Source: an uncultured Pseudobdellovibrionaceae bacterium
Lineage (GTDB): Bacteria; Bdellovibrionota; Bdellovibrionia; Bdellovibrionales; Bdellovibrionaceae
Direction: 5' to 3'
NCBI GenBank assembly: GCA_937900305.1
Contig: CALCCV010000099.1
Location: 1-5,653, forward strand
Length of the DNA: 5,653 nucleotides
Both the position numbers and the translations under genes were made by a program. This document shows positions 1 to 5,653 of the stretch, piece after piece. The number at the start of each line of letters is the position of its first letter. Within the stretch, counting starts at the first letter, position 1. The notes under the pieces are model-generated. The model had not been told where the DNA came from. It worked only from the letters and a program-made list of their open reading frames with translations, and made no database searches.

Positions 1-1
1 A

Positions 2-1711
2 GAAGCTGACAGCGCACTTCCAACTGCCATCAAATACATTCCCAAGATCGGTTTCGATGGAGTCGAAAGCTTCGAAGTCATAGAGTACAATCCCAAAAAT
101 CTATTGAATGGGGTCGCTCGGCAAATTCAAGTCAAAGTCAACAATGCCACCAATCCCGTCAACATTCCGTTGCAAGTTGTCGCTGTCCAAGCAACTCCAA
201 TCTCGCTCGAATGGGGAAAAGCCGCGAGTCCTTTCTTACCAACCTCATTGTTAGCAAGCCCAAGTGTAAATCCAGACGGTCTCAGCTTCACTGACATCGA
301 AATGAAGGTCCAAGTCGGAGCAACTGTCAACTGCACGAATTTGCAATGCCGAATTTTAGAAAGTGGCAAGCTCACCATCGTTGCAATTGATCCTGCCAAC
401 GACAGCCTCAGATTCGAAACGCAGGTCGCGCAATCCCGCTCGTTCACACTCGAAATGTTCCTGGTCGACAGCCACATGGTCAAATGGCCATTCACCTTAA
501 GATTAGACTTTGATCCTCCGGGACCGAGCGGCCCCATTGATATTGCGAAGTTAGTCGTTAAAGATATTGCGAAAGCCGTAGGATTGGATTTTAGAGCCGC
601 ATCCCAAGGCATTAGTCCCATCTTTGATGCTGACGGGGATGGAGATTTAGATATTTTGGCCTCTGCCCACGGGGGTGTCTGGCCCTTTTTCAAAAACAAA
701 GGCGATGGCACCTTTCAAACTCAACCTTCTCCACATCCCGACAAGTCCGATAGACACGGCTGTGTCGCGGCAGATTTTGGAAGTCCAAATCTCATTGGCA
801 TTCCTGACGGTCGAACCGATCTGTATTGCACCGTCGGTGCGTGCCGGGGTCTTTGCATGAATAAAGAACCCAAAGAATTGTACATGCAAAAATCCGATGG
901 TTCATTTCAATCCATACCCTCTGCAGGCGGAGCGGCTGCTTTGCGCTCCCGAGGAAGAGTCGCCATGGCCTTGGACTTCGACAAAGATGGCAAGATGGAT
1001 CTCGCACTCGCTAACGAAGGCCCTTCTGCAGCTTACCCCGGCGAAACTCAAAACCTCCTTTTTCGAAACACCGGCGGCGCTTTTGTCGAAGTCACAAACA
1101 GTAAAATTAGAAAGGAATCTTGGTCTGTTTGCTCTGTGGCAGGAGACATTGACTCCGACGGATGGGTCGACTTAATTTTCTGCGCTTCCAACGATCCCCG
1201 AGGAGGTCTCCTCACGTTTAAGAATGATCAGGGCGTATTCCGAGATATTACGGACGACACCGCCTACTTCAAGGCACGTGCACGCGATGTGGAAATCGTC
1301 GACTTAAACAAAGATCACTTTCCCGATCTGATCGTAGTCGGTGCAAAAGAAGTTTCAGTTTGGCTTGGCGATGGCACAGGTAATCCTAAAAAAGCTTACA
1401 GTTACCCCTTGCAAGCGGGTATGGATGTGGCCGTAGGAGATCTCAACGGTGACAACACTCTCGATCTCTACGTCGTCGAAGGGTCTGCAACAGAAGGTGG
1501 AACCAACATTGCCGACATAATCTTGCTGAATCGAGGCAACGGTAAGAGTTTTGTAGTCATGCCAATGGGCAAATCACAAATCACCGCAGACCAAGGCGAT
1601 GTCGCAACGATTTTTCCAAAATGGAAAGACAACAGGGACGCAGTTTTGGTAACCAATGGAAAATGGGGTAACAACGGTCCGCTTCAGTTTATTGTCGTCG
1701 AAGACAAATAA
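2..1711 (+). CDS. FG-GAP/VCBS repeat beta-propeller protein, 5' end cut by the window
   Basis: C-terminal 569 residues of a larger protein. The frame is open to the left edge, and the residues encoded by 32-88 (YIPKIGFDGVESFEVIEY) resemble the end of a bacterial cadherin-like/Ig repeat, so the TTG at 104 is an internal Leu codon and not the start. A second beta-rich region follows (about 104-530), then repeats with calcium-loop motifs: DADGDGDLD (626-652), a longer degenerate one (773-820, ending GRTD), DFDKDGKMD (974-1000), DIDSDGWVD (1145-1171), DLNKDHFPD (1301-1327) and DLNGDNTLD (1439-1465). Such FG-GAP/VCBS repeats form propeller blades, and family members are commonly secreted or surface-bound and involved in adhesion or binding. 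Two blades carry cysteine pairs around the loop, which fits export. No signal peptide can be seen because the N-terminus is outside the window, and no membrane anchor or sorting signal is visible at the C-terminus. The ligand is unknown. The family call is firm; function is not assigned. Confidence 0.88.
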   Translation, partial: EADSALPTAIKYIPKIGFDGVESFEVIEYNPKNLLNGVARQIQVKVNNATNPVNIPLQVVAVQATPISLEWGKAASPFLPTSLLASPSVNPDGLSFTDIEMKVQVGATVNCTNLQCRILESGKLTIVAIDPANDSLRFETQVAQSRSFTLEMFLVDSHMVKWPFTLRLDFDPPGPSGPIDIAKLVVKDIAKAVGLDFRAASQGISPIFDADGDGDLDILASAHGGVWPFFKNKGDGTFQTQPSPHPDKSDRHGCVAADFGSPNLIGIPDGRTDLYCTVGACRGLCMNKEPKELYMQKSDGSFQSIPSAGGAAALRSRGRVAMALDFDKDGKMDLALANEGPSAAYPGETQNLLFRNTGGAFVEVTNSKIRKESWSVCSVAGDIDSDGWVDLIFCASNDPRGGLLTFKNDQGVFRDITDDTAYFKARARDVEIVDLNKDHFPDLIVVGAKEVSVWLGDGTGNPKKAYSYPLQAGMDVAVGDLNGDNTLDLYVVEGSATEGGTNIADIILLNRGNGKSFVVMPMGKSQITADQGDVATIFPKWKDNRDAVLVTNGKWGNNGPLQFIVVEDK

Positions 1712-1725
1712 AGAATCATAACATT

Positions 1726-1768
1726 GTTCCAGAAGGGGGGGGGCAGACTGAACTCGCGCCCTGGGAAC
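1726..1768. terminator. imperfect hairpin between convergent genes, possible bidirectional terminator
   Basis: GTTCCAG at 1726-1732 pairs with CTGGGAAC at 1761-1768, giving seven base pairs with one bulged G at 1763. A further short GGC/GCC pairing (1742-1744 with 1758-1760) is possible inside the loop. It lies in the only gap between the + strand propeller gene and the - strand chemotaxis unit, where both transcripts must end. There is no clear T-tract on either side: downstream on the - strand the sequence is only mildly T-rich, and on the + strand it is not. It is therefore not a canonical intrinsic terminator, and the call rests mainly on position. Confidence 0.3.
1735..1743. repeat. homopolymer run of nine G
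   Basis: Nine consecutive G on the + strand in the convergent intergenic gap, inside the loop of the candidate hairpin. It lies outside both flanking coding regions (stops at 1709-1711 and 1788-1790), so a length change would not alter either protein. Its length should be treated with caution, since runs of this kind are prone to sequencing error. Confidence 0.8.
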
Positions 1769-1787
1769 CACGATCACCCATGAGCCA

Positions 1788-2630
1788 CTACCTCAATCTT
1801 CGAGAGGAGTATTTCTTTCTGGGAGTCACTCCAAACTGTTTTCTAAACATGACGATGAAGGCGCTGGGGCTTTGATAACCGAGATTGAGGGCAACTTGGC
1901 TAACGGTCTTGCCCTCAGACAAACACTTGAGTGAGGCTTGAAGTTTTACATTCTGGCGCCACTGTGAAAAAGTCAGTCCTGTTTCTTCGTAAAATTTTTC
2001 GGTGAAGGATCGGCGGGACATCGCCGCAACCTTGGCCCAATGATCAATTGGCTTCATATCGGAGGGATCTTTTAAAATGGCATTTGCGACTTGGGCCAAA
2101 GCAGCTTGCCGAGGAAGTTGCACGGTCCACGATTGTGTGATCTTTGCTTCACGCAATTCATCCAACAGAACTTCCGACAAGCGATTTTGCGCTTTGGTTT
2201 GCGTCTCAATATCGACGGCTCCCCAGCTTGCAATTCGCTTCATAAGACTTAACAAAAGGTCTTCGCGTTGAATCCGGCAAATGTCTTGTGGCAAAAACTC
2301 AATACCTTCTTTCGGTAGGCAGACGTAAATTCCCTTACTAGCTTCAGCCAAAACTTCTTCAGCATGGGATAAGTTCGGAGGGACAAAATAAATTTCACCG
2401 GTTGAAGCCACAAACGATTTCTGCAAAGAACTGATCCGCAAAAGGCCTGTTTCGATCCAGACCAAAATTCCGAAGGGTCGCTGGCGCCAATCCAGCTTTT
2501 TTTTTGATGTCGGAAATGCAAACGGAATTCCTAGGGTGACTCGCGTATCCCCAAAAATGTCGACAGCGCCAGAGGGTGATTCTGAGAATATTTTTGAGCT
2601 ATTCATATGAGAATGTGGACATCGCTCCAT
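1788..2630 (-). CDS. AraC-family transcriptional regulator
   Basis: 280 residues, a normal full length for an AraC regulator with an N-terminal sensory domain. The C-terminal DNA-binding domain (about residues 184-274) has both helix-turn-helix units: the first around HWAKVAAMSRRSFTEKFYEE and the second around VSQVALNLGYQSPSAFIVMF, followed by the family signature FRKQFGVTPRKKY. The SAFIVMFRKQFG wording resembles the NimR-like branch of AraC proteins. The N-terminal part (about 25-110) is compatible with a cupin-type AraC ligand-binding domain, with a typical PPNLSHA stretch near residue 84. The effector cannot be inferred. The gene starts 10 bases after the cheD-cheB stop, so co-transcription is likely. 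The start is uncertain: ATG at 2630 and ATG at 2606 (codon 9) are both possible and neither has a good Shine-Dalgarno sequence. A run of nine A lies in the coding strand at 2505-2497. Confidence 0.9.
   Translation of the reverse strand: MERCPHSHMNSSKIFSESPSGAVDIFGDTRVTLGIPFAFPTSKKKLDWRQRPFGILVWIETGLLRISSLQKSFVASTGEIYFVPPNLSHAEEVLAEASKGIYVCLPKEGIEFLPQDICRIQREDLLLSLMKRIASWGAVDIETQTKAQNRLSEVLLDELREAKITQSWTVQLPRQAALAQVANAILKDPSDMKPIDHWAKVAAMSRRSFTEKFYEETGLTFSQWRQNVKLQASLKCLSEGKTVSQVALNLGYQSPSAFIVMFRKQFGVTPRKKYSSRRLR
2497..2505 (-). repeat. A9 run inside the AraC-family coding sequence
   Basis: Nine T on the + strand, read as nine A in the coding strand. It supplies the codons for Ser-Lys-Lys-Lys at residues 42-45 of the regulator (TCA AAA AAA AAG). 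A gain or loss of one base would shift the frame within the N-terminal domain and remove the DNA-binding domain. Confidence 0.85.
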
Positions 2631-2640
2631 CGGTAGCGTT

Positions 2641-4179
2641 TTAGCCGACCTTTTTCCTTTCTAGAACCTGAAGAATATTTTTAGGAATGTCTAATAGGGA
2701 GGCGATGATCTCCACGGCTCCTGATTCAAAAGCTACTCTTGGCATTCCGTAAACTACAGAACTTTCCTCGTCCTGGCCTAAGGTCCTTGCACCTCTAGAT
2801 CGCATGTCGAGCAATCCCTTCGCACCATCGGCACCCATTCCCGTCAAAATGACTCCCACAGCCTTTGGTCCGACAAGGGACGCTACAGAGTGGAAAAGGT
2901 AATCGACTGAAGGTTTGTGACGGTTGACAGGAGCGTCGTCAGTGATTCGCACGCAGAATCCGTGTGCGTTTCTCTGAAGTTTCATTTGCCGGCCACCTGG
3001 AGCAATCAGGACACGCGAGATTTTGAGTTCGTCGCCGTCGACAGCCTCTTTGACTTCAAACGGACAAATGTCGTTCAATCGATCAGCGAAGGCCTTTGAA
3101 AATACCGGAGGAATGTGTTGAACGATGACGGTGGGAGGAATCTGCGGCGGCAGAGCTGCCATCACGCTTTTTAATGCCTCGGTGCCGCCAGTCGAGGCGC
3201 CAATGGCTAAGACCGTTCGAAGATCTATTTCGCGAGAGAGACCTTGCGATGAATGAAATCGGTGCCCCATCGCCTTTTGCGCGTTGGCTTTGTACCTGAT
3301 CACTTTTGCAAATGAAGCCGCTTTGACTTTTTCGCGAATCAATGGACCCACAAGTCCAATCTCAGAAAGTGTCGGTTTTTGAATGTAATCAATGGCACCG
3401 AGCTCTAGCGATCGAAAGACCTCGTTGCCGTCCTGCATCTGGAGTGACGAAATCATCACCACCGGCAGGGTGCTAACGGGCATAATTTTTTCAAGCCAAT
3501 CGACACCCGTTAAGCCGGGCATATGAATATCGAGCGTTATTACATCTGGTTTGTCTTTCGCGATGAACTTTTCTGCCTCGACCGTGTCTTTCGCGAGACC
3601 GATCACTCGAAGTTCGGGATCTTCTTCCAAGATGCGCTTAAGGAGTTCTCGAATAGTGCGTGAGTCATCAACAATCAGTACTTTTCGGATTTGTGATTGC
3701 GTTTCAGTTCGTTTCATCTCCGCTACTTGAAGGCGACCGGTCTCTGTATAAAAGCGAACTTTGCGTCCCAGGGATCCGCCCACATCTTCGCCGGTGATAG
3801 GAATTTCAAAACGGGAAAGTATTTCGCGGGCAATTTGCACATTTCCTGGTCCCGCCTGAAGACTGGATGGTTGGCCACCGATTTCGGCCGCCCCTCCGGT
3901 GACTTTCGCTTCGAAGGTCCTTGAAGCTTCGCCGGTCAAAGTTCTTAGCTCCTCAATAAGCGCTGCAATGGCTAGGTTCCCATAGCGAAAGGCCTGCGAG
4001 GAAGGAACGTTTTCTGGTGCGTTCGGCATGGCAAAATGAATCATTCCGCCGACTTTGTGTTTTCGCGAATAAAGGCAAACCGAAACGCAGGACCCCAACA
4101 CGGTTGAAATCATTGATGGATGAGTGCTCAATATCAAATCACCGATGCTCAGGTGATGGGTGGGAAAGACGGAGCTCAT
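2641..4179 (-). CDS. cheB/cheD: CheD-CheB fusion: receptor glutamine deamidase joined to response-regulator methylesterase
   Basis: 512 residues with three domains. Residues 1-155 are CheD, which deamidates receptor glutamines: the LGSCVSVCL segment gives the nucleophile Cys31, with His48 17 residues on and the VTGGA loop at 93-97. The position matching the third catalytic residue (Thr in Thermotoga CheD) appears to be Ser25, next to Thr26. Residues about 166-285 are a receiver domain: acidic pair Asp171/Asp172, phospho-acceptor Asp217 in TLDIHMPG, Ser244 and Lys268 in the YIQKP motif. After a linker, residues about 322-505 are the CheB methylesterase with catalytic Ser329 (GASTGG), His355 (VQHIP) and Asp451 (GMGADGA). 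CheB demethylates and deamidates MCPs when phosphorylated by CheA. The usual separate proteins are roughly 160 and 350 residues, so the sum fits a full-length fusion of both. No internal stop or frameshift is seen. The start ATG directly follows the cheR stop, with AAGG at 4191-4188 as the ribosome site. It acts in the cytoplasm at receptor arrays. Confidence 0.95.
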   Translation of the reverse strand: MSSVFPTHHLSIGDLILSTHPSMISTVLGSCVSVCLYSRKHKVGGMIHFAMPNAPENVPSSQAFRYGNLAIAALIEELRTLTGEASRTFEAKVTGGAAEIGGQPSSLQAGPGNVQIAREILSRFEIPITGEDVGGSLGRKVRFYTETGRLQVAEMKRTETQSQIRKVLIVDDSRTIRELLKRILEEDPELRVIGLAKDTVEAEKFIAKDKPDVITLDIHMPGLTGVDWLEKIMPVSTLPVVMISSLQMQDGNEVFRSLELGAIDYIQKPTLSEIGLVGPLIREKVKAASFAKVIRYKANAQKAMGHRFHSSQGLSREIDLRTVLAIGASTGGTEALKSVMAALPPQIPPTVIVQHIPPVFSKAFADRLNDICPFEVKEAVDGDELKISRVLIAPGGRQMKLQRNAHGFCVRITDDAPVNRHKPSVDYLFHSVASLVGPKAVGVILTGMGADGAKGLLDMRSRGARTLGQDEESSVVYGMPRVAFESGAVEIIASLLDIPKNILQVLERKKVG

Positions 4180-4191
4180 TTAGGGGACCTT
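4177..4191 (-). promoter_or_regulatory. cheR/cheD-cheB junction with ribosome binding site, likely translational coupling
   Basis: On the - strand the cheR stop TAA (4182-4180) is followed at once by the fusion's ATG (4179-4177), with no base between. The only Shine-Dalgarno-like sequence, AAGG at 4191-4188, lies inside the last codons of cheR, eight bases before the ATG. This supports ATG 4179 as the start and suggests that ribosomes finishing cheR re-initiate on the fusion gene. Confidence 0.7.
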
Positions 4192-5037
4192 TTTAAAAAT
4201 AGAAGGTCCGACTGATTTCCACTGGTGTTTAATTCCTTGCAGAGATTCGGAGTGACCAATAAAAAGATGCCCACCGGGTTTTAAAGTTGAAAAAAGCTTA
4301 GTTTGAACAAAATCGACGTTCTCTTGCGCAAAATAGATTAAAACATTTCGGCACAAAATCAGATCGAAGGCGTTTTGTCCTGGCGCAGATTTTTCGATCA
4401 AATTGTGCTGTTTAAAAGAAACTTTTTCTTTAATCTGAGGTTTGATTCGAAACCAACCTCGGGCGTTATCTTGCCCCAGCTCGATGGCACTCTGTTGATA
4501 CTCAAGTGGCAACTCACTCTTTTTTGACACTGCATACACGGCATTTTGCGCAGTTTTCAGAACTTCGGTGTCAATGTCGCTGGCCAAAATTTTGAAATCG
4601 CGATCTTTCCCTAGATGACGCTGCAACACCATGGCCAGGGTGTACGGCTCCTCACCGGTTGATGAGGCTGCTGACCACACTTTAAAGGTTTTTTCTGACG
4701 TCTTTAACCAAGTGGGTAAAATTTTTTCCACCAAAAATTCAAAGTGCTTGATCTCACGAAAGAAGTCCGTTTTGTTCGTTGTTAGCAAGTTCGTAAAGAT
4801 TTGCCATTCAGGATCGTTTTTTGCGATGCCCTTTAGCAAATCACAATATTCAGTAAAACTCTCCAAACCTCTTGCAGAAATTCGCGATCGCAAGCGGGTT
4901 CTGACTAGGTCGTGTTTTGCTGGCTTCAAGTAGATACCTGCTCGCTCTTCGATGACCGAACAGAAATACAGAAGGTCGTGTTCTTCCAGCTCCGGGGTGT
5001 TTTGCGCTCCCCAGTTTTTTGCTGCATTGGCTATCAT
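4180..5037 (-). CDS. cheR: CheR, chemotaxis receptor glutamate O-methyltransferase
   Basis: 285 residues, the usual CheR length. It transfers methyl groups from S-adenosylmethionine to glutamates in the signalling helices of MCPs, opposing CheB. Residues about 20-75 are the all-helical N-terminal domain. The catalytic domain shows TTNKTDFFRE (86-95, with the conserved Arg94), the SAM-binding segment WSAASSTGEEPY (121-132, with Ser where CheRs typically have Cys, in SAACSTGEEP), the acidic ASDID (152-156), LCRNVLIYF (228-236) and LKPGGHLFIGHSESL (252-266). A beta-subdomain lies between about 165 and 215. In some CheRs this part binds a C-terminal receptor pentapeptide; whether it does so here is unclear, because the adjacent MCP has no NWETF-like end. 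The start ATG at 5037 is supported by GGGTGAG at 5049-5043. It lies 42 bases after the MCP gene and abuts the CheD-CheB gene. Confidence 0.96.
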   Translation of the reverse strand: MIANAAKNWGAQNTPELEEHDLLYFCSVIEERAGIYLKPAKHDLVRTRLRSRISARGLESFTEYCDLLKGIAKNDPEWQIFTNLLTTNKTDFFREIKHFEFLVEKILPTWLKTSEKTFKVWSAASSTGEEPYTLAMVLQRHLGKDRDFKILASDIDTEVLKTAQNAVYAVSKKSELPLEYQQSAIELGQDNARGWFRIKPQIKEKVSFKQHNLIEKSAPGQNAFDLILCRNVLIYFAQENVDFVQTKLFSTLKPGGHLFIGHSESLQGIKHQWKSVGPSIFKKVP

Positions 5038-5042
5038 TTTTG

Positions 5043-5049
5043 CTCACCC
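5043..5049 (-). promoter_or_regulatory. ribosome binding site of cheR
   Basis: GGGTGAG ends five bases before the ATG at 5037 and contains GGTGA, which matches the anti-Shine-Dalgarno complement GGAGGTGA. It decides in favour of ATG 5037 as the cheR start. The GTG inside it (5047-5045) opens only an out-of-frame 65-codon reading frame overlapping cheR. Confidence 0.65.
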
Positions 5050-5079
5050 GAACTTTTTAAATTGTTTCTGAGGCGTTCC

Positions 5080-5653
5080 TTAGACGTCCCTAAAGCCTTC
5101 GCTGTCATAACTCGGGACCTCGCCCGAAACTTTTTTGAACGCCGGAGCTTGGCCGGGTCCACTGTGGGTGCGAGGACCTTTTAGGTGCACAACATTTTTT
5201 GGCGAGCGAGCGACCTGCGCCTTTAGAGGAGGCGATGATGGCTGATTCCCTCTGCTGGCCGACGAATCGTACTGATGACTCTCTGAACCCGTCCCGCCGT
5301 TAACGGTCATCACAAGATGGGCAACGGAATTTTTCAGAGCTTCCGCTTGCGCCGACAATTCTTCAGCGGCAGAAGCACACTCTTCTGATGTGGCGGCATT
5401 TTGCTGAGTCATCTGATCCAGCTGGGTCATAGCCTTTGTGATCTCAGCGCAGCCGCGAGATTGCTCCTGGCTGGCTGATGAGATCTCTGTCGCCATGCCC
5501 GAGACCTTTGTGACATTTTGAACGATCTCTTCAAAAACTTCGCCACACTGATTGGTGACTTGGGCCCCTGTATCGACATTCTTTTTGGTGTCTTGAACCA
5601 TTTGATTCACCTTACGAATGCTTTCTTCCAGTAAAGTTGCGATCTCTTCGGCT
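5080..5653 (-). CDS. methyl-accepting chemotaxis protein, C-terminal signalling part only
   Basis: The frame is open to the right edge, leaving the last 190 residues. GTG at 5610 is an internal Val codon. The first visible residues (AEEIATLLEESIRKV) match the MCP signalling domain just past the hairpin tip, so the sensor, membrane, HAMP and tip parts lie outside. Residues 1 to about 115 form the descending coiled-coil arm (EISSASQEQSRG at 57-67, QLDQMTQQNAATSEE at 77-91). A methylation consensus with two adjacent Glu is clear in AATSEECASA (86-95), and another Glu pair follows in SAAEELSAQ; CheR and CheB should act here. Residues about 116-190 are a flexible Ser/Pro/Gly/Lys-rich tail ending EGFRDV, which is unlike the NWETF pentapeptide. 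The first gene visible in a receptor-adaptation unit with cheR and cheD-cheB, it is probably a substrate of both. The ligand cannot be inferred. Confidence 0.93.
   Translation of the reverse strand, partial: AEEIATLLEESIRKVNQMVQDTKKNVDTGAQVTNQCGEVFEEIVQNVTKVSGMATEISSASQEQSRGCAEITKAMTQLDQMTQQNAATSEECASAAEELSAQAEALKNSVAHLVMTVNGGTGSESHQYDSSASRGNQPSSPPLKAQVARSPKNVVHLKGPRTHSGPGQAPAFKKVSGEVPSYDSEGFRDV

Noticed and set aside
104..106. TTG as the start codon of the propeller protein
   Set aside because: The frame is open upstream to the window edge and encodes recognisable repeat-domain sequence, so this is an internal Leu codon.
127..711. 194-codon open frame on the - strand opposite the propeller gene
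   Set aside because: It lies wholly antisense to a well-supported domain-bearing gene and its translation resembles no family I know; it is a shadow frame.
1735..1780. tRNA-like 3' half on the - strand (a GAGTTCAGTC stretch followed by a C-rich run)
   Set aside because: The putative T-arm would have an 11-base loop, no acceptor, D or anticodon arms can be drawn, and the flanks are coding sequence; chance resemblance.
2249..2521. 90-codon frame on the - strand overlapping the AraC-family gene, considered as a frameshift product from the A9 run
   Set aside because: It lacks any recognisable domain, while the main frame reads through intact into a complete AraC DNA-binding domain, so no frameshift needs to be invoked.
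4850..5047. 65-codon - strand frame starting at GTG 5047 over the cheR start
   Set aside because: It overlaps cheR out of frame, and its GTG is part of the cheR ribosome binding site; no recognisable product.
5608..5610. GTG as the start codon of the MCP
   Set aside because: The 14 upstream codons in frame encode conserved MCP signalling-helix sequence (AEEIATLLEESIRK), so the gene continues past the right edge.
1..5653. CRISPR arrays, insertion sequences, attachment sites or phage genes
   Set aside because: No direct repeat series, terminal inverted repeats, transposase, integrase or phage-type reading frame was seen; the window is filled by five ordinary genes.

Overview
The window looks like part of a Gram-negative, motile, chemotactic bacterium of moderate GC. 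The gene content (a long-tailed methyl-accepting chemotaxis protein, a CheD-CheB fusion, a large FG-GAP repeat protein) and protein style suggest a Bdellovibrionota or former-deltaproteobacterial lineage. That placement is an impression from protein style, not a measured assignment.

Layout: two converging transcription units fill almost the whole window. On the + strand, bases 2-1711 hold the 3' part of a gene for an exported-looking beta-propeller protein. It has a fragment of a cadherin-like/Ig-like repeat at the left edge, then at least six FG-GAP/VCBS calcium-loop repeats. On the - strand, reading from the right edge, the order is: the C-terminal signalling part of a methyl-accepting chemotaxis protein (MCP, cut by the right edge), cheR, a fused cheD-cheB gene, and an AraC-family regulator. 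The two units meet in a 76-base gap (1712-1787) containing an imperfect hairpin and a run of nine Gs. There is no gene-free stretch over 300 bases.

How the genes work together: the - strand unit is a compact receptor-adaptation module. The MCP is the substrate. CheR adds methyl groups to receptor glutamates. The CheB part removes them under control of its receiver domain, and the CheD part should deamidate receptor glutamines to methylatable glutamates. CheR ends and CheD-CheB begins with no base between them, so the two opposing activities are probably translationally coupled. The AraC-family gene follows the fusion by 10 bases and may be co-transcribed, but its target cannot be told from the sequence. 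CheA, CheW, CheY and CheC are not in the window.

The most notable item is the single-chain CheD-receiver-CheB protein with all catalytic residues apparently in place (one conservative Thr/Ser substitution). Nothing here amounts to a wholly new system. The rest is recognisable chemotaxis machinery plus a surface-type repeat protein.
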